DNA of 64,000 nt from CALAZP01 sp964410725 (GCA_964410725.1 CAYPID010000001.1:186001-250000); one strand, 5' to 3'. Numbered from the stretch's first letter, positions 1-11,050 are shown. Notes: generated by a model from the sequence alone, not told the origin. Made by a program: numbers and translations.

Positions 1-1019
1 AAACCTTTGAAGGTTTAACCAAACACTTGTTTAAGAACACTTTAGGGGTTACACTTCCTGATTTCGATCGCATGACCTATGACGAGGCCATGAAAAAATA
101 TGGGTCTGATAAGCCTGACAGGAGATTTGAAATGGTTCTGGTTGAAATGAATGAAGTTGCGCAGAACAAAGGGTTCCAAGTTTTTGATCAATCAGAATTA
201 GTTTTGGGAATTTGTGCTAAAGGCCAGGCTCACTACACTAGAAAGCAAATTGACGGACTAATTGACTGGGTCAAAAGACCTCAGATAGGTGCAAAGGGAA
301 TGATATATGTCAGATTTAATGAAGATGGGACTTTGAAATCTTCCGTTGACAAATTTTTTAGTGAAGATGATTTGCTGCAATGGGCTAAATTAATGGGTGC
401 TCAACCAGGTGATTTAATGTTATTATTATCTGGGGAAAAAGATCAGGTAAGAAAGCAAATGGGAGCTCTCAGATTGGAAATGGCGCAACGTATGAATCTC
501 ATACAACCCGGAGATTTTAAACCTCTTTGGGTGGTAGATTTCCCCCTTTTAGAATGGGATGAAGAAACCGAAAGATTCTATGCCATGCACCACCCTTTTA
601 CAGCCCCAAAGAAGGAAGACATCCATCGAATGTTAAATGGGGACCACGATACTTTGAAATCCCTAAGAGCCGATGCTTACGATTTAGTGATTAACGGATC
701 TGAAATTGGTGGAGGGTCTATAAGGATTTACGATCGAACTCTTCAGGAAAAAAATTTCCAATTATTGGGCTTCACTAAAGAGGAGGCTGAAGAGCAATTT
801 GGTTTTTTAATGGGTGCTTTTGAATATGGCGCTCCTCCACATGGAGGAATTGCATTTGGATTTGATAGGCTTTGTGCAGTCATGTCAGGACAGAGTTCAA
901 TAAGAGATTTCATTGCTTTTCCCAAAAACAATCAAGGGAGAGATATGATGATTGATGCACCCTCATCTATTGCACCTGAACAATTAAAAGAGTTAAAAAT
1001 TAATTTATCACATCCTTAA
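1..1019 (+). CDS. aspS: Aspartate-tRNA ligase, C-terminal part (5' end cut by window edge)
   Basis: Cytoplasmic class II aminoacyl-tRNA synthetase that charges tRNA-Asp. The frame is open from base 3 with no stop before the window edge, so about 340 C-terminal residues of a roughly 585-residue enzyme are present. Visible signatures are the [10 protein letters not shown] segment that precedes the bacterial GAD insertion, the GAD-type region itself, and class II motif 3 ([10 protein letters not shown]) followed by RDFIAFPKN near the C-terminus. A TTG at base 27 is only a leucine inside the gene, not a start. The next gene starts 212 bases downstream. Identity is near certain; only the N-terminal anticodon-binding domain and class II motif 1 lie outside the window. 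Confidence 0.97.
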   Translation, partial: TFEGLTKHLFKNTLGVTLPDFDRMTYDEAMKKYGSDKPDRRFEMVLVEMNEVAQNKGFQVFDQSELVLGICAKGQAHYTRKQIDGLIDWVKRPQIGAKGMIYVRFNEDGTLKSSVDKFFSEDDLLQWAKLMGAQPGDLMLLLSGEKDQVRKQMGALRLEMAQRMNLIQPGDFKPLWVVDFPLLEWDEETERFYAMHHPFTAPKKEDIHRMLNGDHDTLKSLRADAYDLVINGSEIGGGSIRIYDRTLQEKNFQLLGFTKEEAEEQFGFLMGAFEYGAPPHGGIAFGFDRLCAVMSGQSSIRDFIAFPKNNQGRDMMIDAPSSIAPEQLKELKINLSHP

Positions 1020-1067
1020 GGATTAACCCTGTAAACCCTTAAGTAAGCAGAAAACTGACCTGTATTT

Positions 1068-1089
1068 ACTGTCACAATTATGTGTCAGT
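1068..1089. repeat. Imperfect inverted repeat in the aspS-protease intergenic space
   Basis: Eight-base arms (ACTGTCAC and GTGTCAGT) pair with one mismatch around a six-base loop. No T-run follows on either strand, so it does not read as an intrinsic terminator. It could be an operator or a chance palindrome. The rest of the 212-base gap is AT-rich and ends in a TTTG (1223-1226) that resembles part of a Bacteroidota -7 box. Confidence 0.3.
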
Positions 1090-1231
1090 AGTGTACTGAA
1101 CTGTTCATATAATTGGATTTAAGTCCTAATCTATTAAAAATCAAACACTTACTCCTGTTTCAAGATTCTATAAACTTTAAAAGAAAAAATTATTTTTACA
1201 TTTTTTTAATTCATATATATAGTTTGATTCT

Positions 1232-3496
1232 TTGAAGATTTCGATAAGAAAGCAGATGCTGTTAAGACACTTTTGTTTTAGTTTATTAACTATAACAAGC
1301 AGTTGGGGGATTTTAACCGCGCAAATCAATACATTGCCAGCGACCGAATTGATTAAGGAAAGGCAACAATCAGGCGCTATTTTTGAATCTCTGCGTCCCT
1401 TTAAAAAAGCAAAGGCCCATCAGGGAAATGAAATTTTTTCCTTTTCAAAAAGCGCTTATAAAACGCTACATCAAGGCAAGAAAGACTTATCCATTGATTT
1501 GCCTACCTCTACCTTAGGCAACCTTACTCTTTTAGTTTCTAAAATCAATCATATAGAGCCTGGTTTTGCTTTTGAAACTTCTGACGGCATAATAAATCGA
1601 CCTGATAATTTATTTTTTTACCGAGGGGTAATTAAAGGAAAGCCTTATAGCAGTACTGTTACTTTAACCATTAGAGGAAATTATTTGAGAGCACTTGTTA
1701 CCATAGATGGGGAAAGTTATATTTTAGGTCATTTTAACCAAAAAATTGACCAGTATGCTTTTGTAAATGAAAAAAATTATACTAATCCAACATTTACTTG
1801 TGATTGGGATGAGTCTTACATTGAAAAGGAATATATAGAAAACTGGGGTAACCATTCAAATAGGACCACCACTTCTTTGACCGCGCCTGTTAGTATATAT
1901 TTTGAAACTGATTATGAACTGTACACCCAATTGGGAGGTAATATTACCGCGGTTGAAAATTATTTGGCCAGTATGTTCAATGAGCTGTCCACTGTTTATG
2001 CTAGTATTGAGGTACCCTTGGTTTTCCATTCTTCTTTTATTTGGACCACTACTGACATTTATGCCAGTAATTCTAACACCAGTTCTATGCTCTCCACTCT
2101 CAGAAATACTAGAACTGGGATTACAGCAGATTTGGTACATCTTTTAAGCGGTCGAAGATTAGGCGGTATTGCCTATTTAAATGCCCTTTGTGGTACCAGC
2201 AAATACGGGGTAAGTGGGAGTCAGGGAGGAAATCCTTCAACGCTACCTAAATCCTCTTTTACCTTAATCGTGGTAGCCCATGAAATTGGCCATAATTTGG
2301 GTTCACACCACACCCATAACTGTGCTTGGAATGGCAATAATACCAGGATTGATAACTGCGGAGGAGAAGCTGGATACACCGAGGGGAATTGTGAAAACCC
2401 AAGTGACCCCTTCTTGCCCACTACGGGTACAATTATGAGTTATTGTCATTTGATTTATGGCGTAGGCTCTGATTATCAATTTCATGAGCAGGTAGCAGCC
2501 AGAATTAAAAGTTACGTCAACAGTGTCAGTTGCCTAGATTGTGACGACACCCAACCAAGTTTATATTGCAACAATGCCATAGAAATTACTGAAAATGGCC
2601 AATATAGTGCCCTTGGTCCTTCTTGTGGTAATGGCTGTTACAATTGTTCTGGTTCGACCAACGCCAACTGGTTCACATTTACCCCCAATCAAAATGGGAC
2701 CTTGACCATAGGGTCTTGTGATGCTGGAGTTGACACTCGATTCTTTGTGTATATGGGGAAATGTGAATCACTAACTGAATTAGCCGCAAGTGATGATGCG
2801 TGTTCTCTATCACCAGAAAGTTCTTATAACTTTGCTTCTCTAATTGAAAATTTGGCAGTGAAACAAAACATCACCTATTATATAGAGTGGGACAATAGAT
2901 GGTCATCTTCGGCTTTTAATTTTGAATTTAATTTTACACCTGAGCCTACCATTCATATACCCGAATGTACAAGTGATTCAAGGATTTTTACCCAGACCAC
3001 CCAAAACCAAATGGTATTTGGAAATCATAGGGCAGTTAACACTTCTGCAACCATACAAAATGGGCAAACAGTTGTCCTAGTAGCTTCTGAGGCGATAACC
3101 TTATCTCCCGGTTTTACTGCCCAAGCAGGTAGTAGTTTTACAGCCTATATTGAAGATTGTACGCCTTTATCAGAAACCCCCTACATCGATAGATCAATAT
3201 CAGATGAAAAAATTATTGCGGCCAAAAAAGTGAATGATGCAACCATTAACCTTTTTCCCAATCCTTTCCATGAAGAATTAACTTTAGAATTTTTGCCAGT
3301 AACAAACGGATTCGTGCAAATTTTCGTTTATAATCTACAAGGTCAGTTGGTTCTTCCTACTATTGAAGAAGAAGGTATGGAATCTGTTTTAATAACGCAA
3401 ATTCTACCTTTATCCTCTTTAAAGGCGGGAATGTATTTCGTGTCCATTAAAACGGCTACTGACCAATACAATAGAAAAATAATTAAAGTCCAATAG
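1232..3496 (+). CDS. Secreted metzincin-type zinc metalloprotease with T9SS sorting domain
   Basis: Predicted extracellular protease, 754 residues. An N-terminal signal peptide ends near the TAQ at residues 30-32. A reprolysin-like catalytic domain spans about residues 205-435: the zinc motif HEIGHNLGSHH starts at residue 350 and a Met-turn (TIMSY) lies near residue 400. A cysteine-rich region (about 440-570) follows, then a segment rich in the ITLSPGFTAQAGS pattern common in Bacteroidota surface proteins. The last about 75 residues (LFPNPF to KIIKVQ) form a type A T9SS C-terminal domain, so export to the surface or medium is expected. The start is TTG; an in-frame ATG at 1256 also leaves a good signal peptide and is a real alternative. 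The cyclase-like gene begins two bases after its stop. The natural substrate is unknown. Confidence 0.88.
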   Translation: MKISIRKQMLLRHFCFSLLTITSSWGILTAQINTLPATELIKERQQSGAIFESLRPFKKAKAHQGNEIFSFSKSAYKTLHQGKKDLSIDLPTSTLGNLTLLVSKINHIEPGFAFETSDGIINRPDNLFFYRGVIKGKPYSSTVTLTIRGNYLRALVTIDGESYILGHFNQKIDQYAFVNEKNYTNPTFTCDWDESYIEKEYIENWGNHSNRTTTSLTAPVSIYFETDYELYTQLGGNITAVENYLASMFNELSTVYASIEVPLVFHSSFIWTTTDIYASNSNTSSMLSTLRNTRTGITADLVHLLSGRRLGGIAYLNALCGTSKYGVSGSQGGNPSTLPKSSFTLIVVAHEIGHNLGSHHTHNCAWNGNNTRIDNCGGEAGYTEGNCENPSDPFLPTTGTIMSYCHLIYGVGSDYQFHEQVAARIKSYVNSVSCLDCDDTQPSLYCNNAIEITENGQYSALGPSCGNGCYNCSGSTNANWFTFTPNQNGTLTIGSCDAGVDTRFFVYMGKCESLTELAASDDACSLSPESSYNFASLIENLAVKQNITYYIEWDNRWSSSAFNFEFNFTPEPTIHIPECTSDSRIFTQTTQNQMVFGNHRAVNTSATIQNGQTVVLVASEAITLSPGFTAQAGSSFTAYIEDCTPLSETPYIDRSISDEKIIAAKKVNDATINLFPNPFHEELTLEFLPVTNGFVQIFVYNLQGQLVLPTIEEEGMESVLITQILPLSSLKAGMYFVSIKTATDQYNRKIIKVQ

Positions 3497-3498
3497 CA

Positions 3499-6400
3499 TT
3501 GAATCATCTGATACCTCATTTCATTAGCCAAAATTATGAAAAGGGTATTCTCAACGGGTCTTTCGAAGCCTCCACCTTGTCGGTTGACTTATCTGGTTTT
3601 ACGGCTCTAACTGAGTCCATGATGACCAAGGGCAACGTTGGCGCAGAGCAACTCACGGTTTTGCTGAATCAGATATTTCGACCATTAGTTGATATCGTTT
3701 ATAAGCATCGGGGTATCATTCCATATTTTGCAGGCGATGCATTTATCGCTATTTTCCCAAAAAACCAAAACCTTCACGAAGGTGCAGCAGTACAAGTTGC
3801 TTTAGAAATTAGCGATTTTTTTGCCCAACTTACTCCATCCATTAATATAGGTTTCAGAATAGGAATAGCCAATGGATTTATAGAATGGGGTATTGTAGGA
3901 AATTTTCCTAAAAGTTATTATTTCAGAGGACTCGCCATTACTAATGCCACTGAGTGCCAGAAACAAGCTGAGGTCAATAAAATTACCATTCATCCTGCTT
4001 TCGATATTTCAGTTATATACCAATTTGCCAAATTAACTGGAACCGATCAATTTGGATGCTATCAAATTGAGGCTAAGCCTCAATTTTCACCGACAGACAT
4101 CTACCAACCTTTCCTAGAACCTAGTGAAGTAATCACCAGGCTTTTTATACCTGATTCCGTAATTCTTCACAGGAAAAGTGGTGAATTCAGAACAGTTATT
4201 TCCATTTTTATTTCCTTTACTGGTTTGGAATCTCACCATGCTTTAAATACCCTAAGTTCTATCGTTTTGGAAGAAATGGTGACCTACGCTGGCTATTTAA
4301 AAGAAATTGAATTCGGAGATAAGGGAGGAGTACTCACTTGTTTCTTTGGAGCGCCACAAACATTCGAAAATATTGCTGATCGAGCTTATGCTTTTCTAAG
4401 GGCTTTCCGCAAAAGAACTACCGATGAATTGGCTAATAAAGAATTTTCCTGGCACGCGGGCATGACATTGGGTCGAGCCTTTGCTGGTTTTATCGGCAAT
4501 CGCTTCAGATATCAGTATGCTTTAGTGGGCAATTGTGTAAACTTAGCAGCAAGATTGATGTCTATTGCCAAACCACTTCAAATATGGGTAGATGAATCTA
4601 TGGTTCAAGTGGGTGGTTATGAATTAGAAAAAAGAGGGCTGGAAAAATTAAAAGGAATATCCAAGCCCATGGCGGTATATGAATTGGTGGGAAAAAGAAT
4701 GGAAATTGACACCAAGGAAGATGCCCCCTATATTGGAAGGGTGCAAGAGACACAACAAATCCTTGGTTTTATTCATCGAGTCACTTTAGAAAACACTTCG
4801 GGCCTGCTGGTTTTATTCGGAGAAGGAGGGGTGGGAAAAACTACTTTTTTGACTCGGATTAAGCGAATCGTATCAGAAGATGGCGCGCTTTGGTTAACAG
4901 GAAGGTGTGATCAACTCTTAAGAAAGCCCTTTAATCCTTTTTTACAAATCCTAAAAAATTACTTTGCCTTACCTAAGAAGAAAGATCAGGAACAAAAACT
5001 TGAAATATTTGAAAAAAAATTTGAATCTATTTTTAGTCAAAGTCCAGAGCCCCTATATAAACGTCAGGAAACCTGGCTAAAAAATTTACAAAAGATGAAA
5101 ACTGTAATTGCAGCTCTTTTGGAAATTCCATATCAAGGAGGACTTTGGAAAATGTCTGGCCCCAAGGAAAAATATCAAAACACCATCTTGGCCTTGAGTA
5201 CCTTTATTCAAGTCTTGAGCATCAAACAACAAGTTTACCTCCTCCTAGAGGATAGCAATTGGATAGATGAAAGTTCCAAAAAAATCATCCATAACTTAAT
5301 TGAAGATTTAAAATTACCAGGCTTACAAATCATCCTAACTTCTAGGTTTAGCGAAGGCGGAAAAATGCCAGAATTTTTAAATGAATTATTGAATAGCCCG
5401 GAACCTTTTTCACGTTTTTCCCTTACCCTAAATCCCTTTAGTAAAGAAGAGGTCCATCAGATGGCTTTAAAGTATTTAAATGCTCCAATCAGCGATTCTC
5501 TTTATCAGTTTGTCGCCCAAAACACTCAAAACAACCCCTATTATCTGGAGAATATTTTTAATTATTTCAAAGACCAGCAAATCTTAGAAATGGTGGAAGG
5601 GAAATGGATTTTAAATCAGGATGAATTGTCCATTTCCTATTCCATGAATTCCGTTTTGCTTTCTAAAATAGATCGCCTTAGTCCAAATACTAGGGAATTA
5701 ATTAAAATAGCCTGTGTATTTGGCATTTCTTTTAATAGATTAGATTTGTTAGAAGCGCTAAAAATGGCACCTCCGAATTCCTATTTCGAGGGAATTAGAT
5801 TAAATGAATTAGCACCTTTATTGGCTGAAGCAGTAAATCGATCAATTCTTACTTCAACTAATCCCAATCAATTCTTTTTTAATCAAGCATTATTAAGGGA
5901 TACGGCCTACGAAATGCAATTGCCCAATACTATAAAAAAAATACACGAAGTTATTGTACTAGCTTATAAAAAAGCGCTAGAAACCAGACCTAATGATCCC
6001 AGATACTATGAAATCGGCTATCACCTTGAAAAAGCTGGACAACCCAAGGAGGCCATAGAATTTTATCTAAAGGCTGCAGAAGCCGCTAGAAAAAACTATC
6101 AAAATGAGAAAGCGCTGGAATATTATACAAAGGTATTGTCAGGAATTTCAGAAGAGAAATCTACCCTTGCGTACATGAATATCCTTACCGATATTTTCAA
6201 GCTACAAACTATCATTGGAAAATGGAAAGCGGCACTAAAAACTGCCGAGGAGGCAGTTAACCTGGCCCAGAAAAATACCAGTATGGTATATATGGCTAAG
6301 GCCTACAAACTATTAGGAGAATACCATCTACTCACCGGTGAATACTTTGAAGCCAAAAAACACTTGCTAAGAGCAGAGTCCTATTTTAATGCTGTTAATT

Positions 6401-7512
6401 TTCAAGAAGGTTTAATAGAACTTTCGGGCAATATCGGCAATTTGTATTACCGTCAGGGAGAGTATGAAATGGCCAAAAGTTACTACCAGGTATTTTTGGA
6501 GAACCGTCATTTTCTTTCTGAAACACAAGAGGTGGCCAATATTGCTGCTGAATTGGGGTTGGCCTATATGAACCAAGGAGATTACGATCAAGCTTTAAAA
6601 ATTCAGAACCAATATCTAAAGGAATTCGAAAAAGAAGCCAATTTCAATGCCATCGCCACACTGAAGGTTTACATAGGAGTCGTTCTGCTTGAAAAGGGGG
6701 ATTTGCAAGCTGCGCAAGCTTCTTTTACCGAAGGTCAAAAATTAAGTAAGTCTATAGGCAACAAACCCCTTAGTGCGATAGTAGCCAGCAATCTTGGGAT
6801 TGTTTACGAAAGAAAAGGCAACTATTCAAAGGCTTTAAAACAATTTAAAAAAGACCTAAGTATAAGTGAAAAAATAGGAGATAAAGAAGGCGTCTCTGTA
6901 GCTCTTGCCCTTATTGGAGAATTGAAAAGCTACCAAGGCAAGTTTCACAAAGCCATTGAATATCTCCAAAAAGCCTTGATGATAGCGGAGGAAATGAACT
7001 ATAAAAAAGGCATTGCAAAAGCGGTGAATACCCTAGGCGATGTTTTTTATTTTACCGGTCAGTTAGACCGTTCAATAGCTTTTTACAACAGGGCTATTGA
7101 AAATGCCCGGCAAATTGGGAATAAATTGGTTTTAGCAGCTAGTTTAAATGAAATAGGGTGGGTTCATTACAGCAAAAAAGAGCCCATGCAATTAGAAAAA
7201 GTCATTGCAGAATCCATTCGATTAACCGAAGAATTAGAGAACCAACCCTTGAATTTTGAAGTACAAATATTAAGCGGTAAATTACTCGAACTTGAAGGTA
7301 AAAAGGAGGAAGCATTGAAGGTTTTTCACAATTTACTAAACCAGGCAAATAGTGAGGAACAAACTGCTGCGGTGTGTTATGAAATCTTTGTATTGAACGG
7401 AACGGATTTAACCTTCGGTAAAAAGGCATTGGACATTTATAGAAACCTCTCTGGAAAAACCTCCAAGTTTGTCTACAATACCAGATTGGCATACTTAGAA
7501 AAAGCATTATAA
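3499..7512 (+). CDS. Soluble-adenylyl-cyclase-like protein: tandem cyclase domains, NTPase, TPR repeats
   Basis: A 1337-residue cytoplasmic protein with no signal peptide. Domain order: class III cyclase domain 1 (about 20-170), cyclase domain 2 (about 220-390), an AAA/STAND-type NTPase (Walker A GEGGVGKT at 441-448, Walker B-like LLLEDSNWID near 580), then many TPR repeats to the C-terminus. This is the architecture of human ADCY10. Domain 1 keeps two metal-binding aspartates (D30 in VDLSGF, D80 in FAGDAF) but lacks the transition-state Asn/Arg. Domain 2 has lost its first aspartate but keeps N348 and R352 (VNLAAR) and a DKG lysine (K275). The two halves could therefore make one composite active site. 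Start is TTG two bases after the protease stop, so translational coupling is likely. cAMP production is inferred, not shown; the protein could be purely regulatory. Confidence 0.85.
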   Translation: MNHLIPHFISQNYEKGILNGSFEASTLSVDLSGFTALTESMMTKGNVGAEQLTVLLNQIFRPLVDIVYKHRGIIPYFAGDAFIAIFPKNQNLHEGAAVQVALEISDFFAQLTPSINIGFRIGIANGFIEWGIVGNFPKSYYFRGLAITNATECQKQAEVNKITIHPAFDISVIYQFAKLTGTDQFGCYQIEAKPQFSPTDIYQPFLEPSEVITRLFIPDSVILHRKSGEFRTVISIFISFTGLESHHALNTLSSIVLEEMVTYAGYLKEIEFGDKGGVLTCFFGAPQTFENIADRAYAFLRAFRKRTTDELANKEFSWHAGMTLGRAFAGFIGNRFRYQYALVGNCVNLAARLMSIAKPLQIWVDESMVQVGGYELEKRGLEKLKGISKPMAVYELVGKRMEIDTKEDAPYIGRVQETQQILGFIHRVTLENTSGLLVLFGEGGVGKTTFLTRIKRIVSEDGALWLTGRCDQLLRKPFNPFLQILKNYFALPKKKDQEQKLEIFEKKFESIFSQSPEPLYKRQETWLKNLQKMKTVIAALLEIPYQGGLWKMSGPKEKYQNTILALSTFIQVLSIKQQVYLLLEDSNWIDESSKKIIHNLIEDLKLPGLQIILTSRFSEGGKMPEFLNELLNSPEPFSRFSLTLNPFSKEEVHQMALKYLNAPISDSLYQFVAQNTQNNPYYLENIFNYFKDQQILEMVEGKWILNQDELSISYSMNSVLLSKIDRLSPNTRELIKIACVFGISFNRLDLLEALKMAPPNSYFEGIRLNELAPLLAEAVNRSILTSTNPNQFFFNQALLRDTAYEMQLPNTIKKIHEVIVLAYKKALETRPNDPRYYEIGYHLEKAGQPKEAIEFYLKAAEAARKNYQNEKALEYYTKVLSGISEEKSTLAYMNILTDIFKLQTIIGKWKAALKTAEEAVNLAQKNTSMVYMAKAYKLLGEYHLLTGEYFEAKKHLLRAESYFNAVNFQEGLIELSGNIGNLYYRQGEYEMAKSYYQVFLENRHFLSETQEVANIAAELGLAYMNQGDYDQALKIQNQYLKEFEKEANFNAIATLKVYIGVVLLEKGDLQAAQASFTEGQKLSKSIGNKPLSAIVASNLGIVYERKGNYSKALKQFKKDLSISEKIGDKEGVSVALALIGELKSYQGKFHKAIEYLQKALMIAEEMNYKKGIAKAVNTLGDVFYFTGQLDRSIAFYNRAIENARQIGNKLVLAASLNEIGWVHYSKKEPMQLEKVIAESIRLTEELENQPLNFEVQILSGKLLELEGKKEEALKVFHNLLNQANSEEQTAAVCYEIFVLNGTDLTFGKKALDIYRNLSGKTSKFVYNTRLAYLEKAL

Positions 7513-7513
7513 T

Positions 7514-8422
7514 ATGAAACCTCTATGGGGCATTGATTTAGGAGGAACCAAAATTGAAGGCGCTATTATAAAAAGTGCCACAGATCCTTCTACCTTATGT
7601 AGAATGAGGATTCCAACAGAAAAAGAAAATGGATATAAACATATCATTCAACAGGTCTGTCATCTGGTCGACCAAATGAAAAAAGAAACCGGACTGGTTC
7701 CTGATAGCATTGGAATTGGAACTCCGGGCACTACTGATCCATTGACTGGTCTACTTAAGAACAGCAATACCACTTGTTTAAATGGACAGCCCTTCTATCG
7801 CGATTTGGAAACTCAAATTGGCATTTCTTTAAAAATGGCTAATGATGCTAATTGCTTTGCAATTGCGGAATATAAATTAGGGGTAGTTGCTAAAGAAATG
7901 CCTGAAGCGAAGGTGGTATTTGGAGTGATAATGGGCACAGGTGTTGGGGGTGGTCTAGTCATTAATGGCGAGGTCATCAATGGCAGACATGGAATAGGAG
8001 GAGAATGGGGGCATATTTTTTTGGATGAGTCAGGGGGGAACTGTTATTGTGGCAAGGTCGGTTGTGCTGAGAGAATTCTTTCCGGACCCCATCTGGAAGC
8101 TTATTACCAAAAAATAAGTGGCATACATTTGCCTATGCATGAAATAGCAGCAAGAAGTGCTGCCGGAGAAGATAAAATGGCTGTGCAAACTATTGAGAGG
8201 ATGACTCAATTTTTTGGTAAGGGAATTTCTTATATTATTAATATAGTGGATCCTGATGCCATTATCTTAGGCGGTGGATTAGGAAATATTGAAGCCCTTT
8301 ATACCAAAGGGTTGGAACACACGCTACCGCATGTCTTTAACCCAGTATTAAATACTAAATTTCTTAAACCCAACCTCGGTGACAGTGCAGGAGTGTTTGG
8401 GGCGGCATTATTAACCGCATAA
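7514..8422 (+). CDS. ROK-family sugar kinase
   Basis: Predicted ATP-dependent hexose or amino-sugar kinase of 302 residues. The N-terminal phosphate-binding loop GIDLGGTKIEG, the catalytic-region NDANCFAIAE segment, the GTGVGGG glycine loop and the ROK zinc site (GHIF followed by CYCGKVGCAE) are all present, so the fold and the zinc-binding motif are intact. The gene begins one base after the stop of the cyclase-like gene and ends 18 bases before clpB, so the three are probably co-transcribed. The substrate cannot be read from sequence: glucose, N-acetylglucosamine or N-acetylmannosamine are all possible. A hexosaminidase operon lies 20 kb away and would supply N-acetylglucosamine, but that link is only suggestive. 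Confidence 0.92.
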   Translation: MKPLWGIDLGGTKIEGAIIKSATDPSTLCRMRIPTEKENGYKHIIQQVCHLVDQMKKETGLVPDSIGIGTPGTTDPLTGLLKNSNTTCLNGQPFYRDLETQIGISLKMANDANCFAIAEYKLGVVAKEMPEAKVVFGVIMGTGVGGGLVINGEVINGRHGIGGEWGHIFLDESGGNCYCGKVGCAERILSGPHLEAYYQKISGIHLPMHEIAARSAAGEDKMAVQTIERMTQFFGKGISYIINIVDPDAIILGGGLGNIEALYTKGLEHTLPHVFNPVLNTKFLKPNLGDSAGVFGAALLTA

Positions 8423-8440
8423 ACCAGGAACGGGAACAGG

Positions 8441-11050
8441 ATGACTTACGAAAATTTTACCGATAAAGCCCAAGAGGCTATTTTTAATGCGCAAAAAATT
8501 GCTGCTGCTTTAAATCAGCAACAAGTGGATACTGCCCATTTGGTGCGTGGAATTATGGAAGCTGATGAGCCATTGACCAATTTTCTTTTTCAAGTCCTAA
8601 AAGTTAATGCTGAAGAATTAAAGACAAAACTCAATCAGCAAATATCGAGAACACCCAAAGTTAAAGGAACTGAAAAACAATATCTCACGCCAACGGCTAA
8701 TAAAGCTTTAGCGATAGCTAAGAAAAATTTAAAAGCCTATCAAGAAACCCATATATCGATAGAATTAATGTGGTTGGGAGTTGTTTCTGTAGAAGATGAA
8801 ACTTCTTTACTGCTTAGATCCTTTCAGATTACTTTTGAACAACTCCATCGGGCAATCCAAAAATTGAGGAATGAAAAAAAGCAATCTTCTTCTACCAAAA
8901 AAGAATGGCCCTATCTCCAAAAATTTGCAGTTAACCTAAATCATCATGCAGAAATTGGCAAATTAGATCCCATTATTGGCAGAGATGAAGAAATTAGGCG
9001 AGTATTACATATTCTTTCCAGGCGAAAAAAAAACAACCCCATTCTTCTTGGGGATGCCGGTGTAGGCAAAACCGCTATTGTAGAGGGAATTACATGGAGA
9101 ATTGTACAAGGAGATGTGCCAGACCAATTGAAATCAAAAAATATTTACACCTTGGATTTAGCGGCTTTGGTGGCAGGAGCCAAATATAAAGGTGAATTCG
9201 AGGAGCGATTAAAATCCGTTATTAAGGAGGTAACCGAATCTGCAGGAGAAGTTATTCTTTTCATTGATGAAATACATACCCTAATTGGGGCAGGCGGTGG
9301 ATCTGGTGCCATGGATGCTGCTAACATTTTAAAACCGGCATTAGCGCGAGGAGAAATTAATGCTATAGGAGCTACTACTTTTGATGAATACAGAAAATAT
9401 TTCGCTCCAGATAAAGCATTGGTTAGAAGGTTTCAAACGGTTCAAATTGATGAACCCACCATAGGAGAGACCGTTTCTATACTTCGGGGTCTTCAAGAGC
9501 GATATGAAGTTTTCCATAAGATTGAAATTTTAGACGAAGCGCTCGTGGCTGCAGCCAAATTAACCCACCGGTATCAACCCGAACGAAGACTGCCCGATAA
9601 GGCTATAGATCTAATTGATGAAGCTGCTGCTAAAATGAGACTTGAGCTCGATGCCCTTCCAGAAGAGGTAGATGAATGGGAAAGGAAGGTTAGGCAATTA
9701 GAAATTGAACGAGCAGCCATCAAGAAAGATAAAAATGAAGATCAGCTAAAAAATATTCAGCAAGACCTAGCCAATGCCAAGGAAAAAAGGGATACCCTGC
9801 GAGCAGCTTGGAAAAACGAAAAAGCTATTTTAGATGAAATTCAGGAAATTAAAGAAAAAATCGAAGCCGAAGAATTGGCCGCACAAAAAGCAGAGCGCGA
9901 GAGTCAATTTGAACTAGTGGCTACCATCCGATATGGTTCTTTAAGCACTCTAAAAACCCATCTTCAAGAGGCAGAAGCCAAATTAAAGTCTATTCCAGAG
10001 GAGAGCAGATTCATTAATGAGGTGGTTACAGCTAATGATGTGGCAGAAGTAATAAGCAAAATGACCGGCATTCCGGTAACTAAGATTCTCCAAAAAGAAA
10101 AAGAAAAGTTACTGAGCCTTGAAGCACAGATTGGAAAAAAATTAATAGGACAGGATTTAGCAGTAACGGCTATTGCCAATGCCATTCGAAGAAACAGAGC
10201 TGGACTTCAGGACGGAAATCGTCCTATTGGTTCTTTTATTTTCCTTGGACCAACTGGGGTGGGAAAAACAGAATTGGCGAAGGTACTCGCCTTGACTTTA
10301 TTCGATGACCCTAATGCTTTGACCAGAATAGACATGAGCGAATATCAGGAGCGCCATGCCGCATCCCGATTGGTTGGTGCACCTCCAGGATATGTTGGGT
10401 ACGATGAAGGAGGGCAACTAACGGAAGCAGTAAGACTAAAACCTTATTCGATTATTCTTTTAGACGAAATTGAAAAAGCACACCCTGATACTTTCAATGT
10501 CTTACTTCAATTACTAGATGATGGAAGACTTACAGATAATAAAGGGCATATAGCTAACTTTAAAAACACCATCATCATTATGACCTCCAATATGGGAAGT
10601 GAGGTGATACTAGAAAATTTTGAAGACCTAGAACACATTCCTGAGGATAAACACCCTGAAATAATTTCGGCCACCCAACAAGAAGTCTTTACTCTTTTGA
10701 AGGAACATTTAAGACCCGAATTCTTAAATAGAATCGATGAGCAAATCATGTTTCTTCCCCTTGACCGCAAGGAAATTAGAGCCATCTTACTCCTATTAGT
10801 CAAGAAACTTGAAGAAAGTCTAAGCGAACAATCTATGAGTTTGATTCTAGAGGAAAGCGCTTTAGATTACTTAGCTCAAGAAGGTTACCACCCCCAGTTT
10901 GGCGCAAGGCCCATGAAAAGAGTACTGCAAAACCAAGTGGTCAACCCATTAGCATCAAAAATCCTGGCAGATGAATTTTTACCTGGAGATACCATAAAAA
11001 TTAGTTTAGAAAATCATCAATTGGTTTTCTCTAAACTCAATACTCTTTGA
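8441..11050 (+). CDS. clpB: ATP-dependent disaggregase ClpB
   Basis: An 869-residue Hsp100 chaperone that extracts proteins from aggregates together with DnaK. Order: Clp N-domain (about 1-145), first AAA module with Walker A GDAGVGKT (204-211) and LFIDEIHT, a charged coiled-coil middle domain (about 400-530), second AAA module with Walker A GPTGVGKT (603-610), and a C-terminal small domain. The long middle domain separates it from ClpA and ClpC, and no ClpP-docking tripeptide was recognised. Length is normal for ClpB. It starts with ATG 18 bases after the kinase gene, with a purine-rich stretch upstream. Its last 34 bases overlap the convergent gene on the other strand. No heat-shock operator was recognised upstream. 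Confidence 0.96.
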   Translation: MTYENFTDKAQEAIFNAQKIAAALNQQQVDTAHLVRGIMEADEPLTNFLFQVLKVNAEELKTKLNQQISRTPKVKGTEKQYLTPTANKALAIAKKNLKAYQETHISIELMWLGVVSVEDETSLLLRSFQITFEQLHRAIQKLRNEKKQSSSTKKEWPYLQKFAVNLNHHAEIGKLDPIIGRDEEIRRVLHILSRRKKNNPILLGDAGVGKTAIVEGITWRIVQGDVPDQLKSKNIYTLDLAALVAGAKYKGEFEERLKSVIKEVTESAGEVILFIDEIHTLIGAGGGSGAMDAANILKPALARGEINAIGATTFDEYRKYFAPDKALVRRFQTVQIDEPTIGETVSILRGLQERYEVFHKIEILDEALVAAAKLTHRYQPERRLPDKAIDLIDEAAAKMRLELDALPEEVDEWERKVRQLEIERAAIKKDKNEDQLKNIQQDLANAKEKRDTLRAAWKNEKAILDEIQEIKEKIEAEELAAQKAERESQFELVATIRYGSLSTLKTHLQEAEAKLKSIPEESRFINEVVTANDVAEVISKMTGIPVTKILQKEKEKLLSLEAQIGKKLIGQDLAVTAIANAIRRNRAGLQDGNRPIGSFIFLGPTGVGKTELAKVLALTLFDDPNALTRIDMSEYQERHAASRLVGAPPGYVGYDEGGQLTEAVRLKPYSIILLDEIEKAHPDTFNVLLQLLDDGRLTDNKGHIANFKNTIIIMTSNMGSEVILENFEDLEHIPEDKHPEIISATQQEVFTLLKEHLRPEFLNRIDEQIMFLPLDRKEIRAILLLLVKKLEESLSEQSMSLILEESALDYLAQEGYHPQFGARPMKRVLQNQVVNPLASKILADEFLPGDTIKISLENHQLVFSKLNTL

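Noticed and set aside
1223..1226. TTTG before the first protease gene as a definite promoter
   Set aside because: The TA has the wrong spacing (TATAGTTTG) and no -33 element is found; kept only as a remark.
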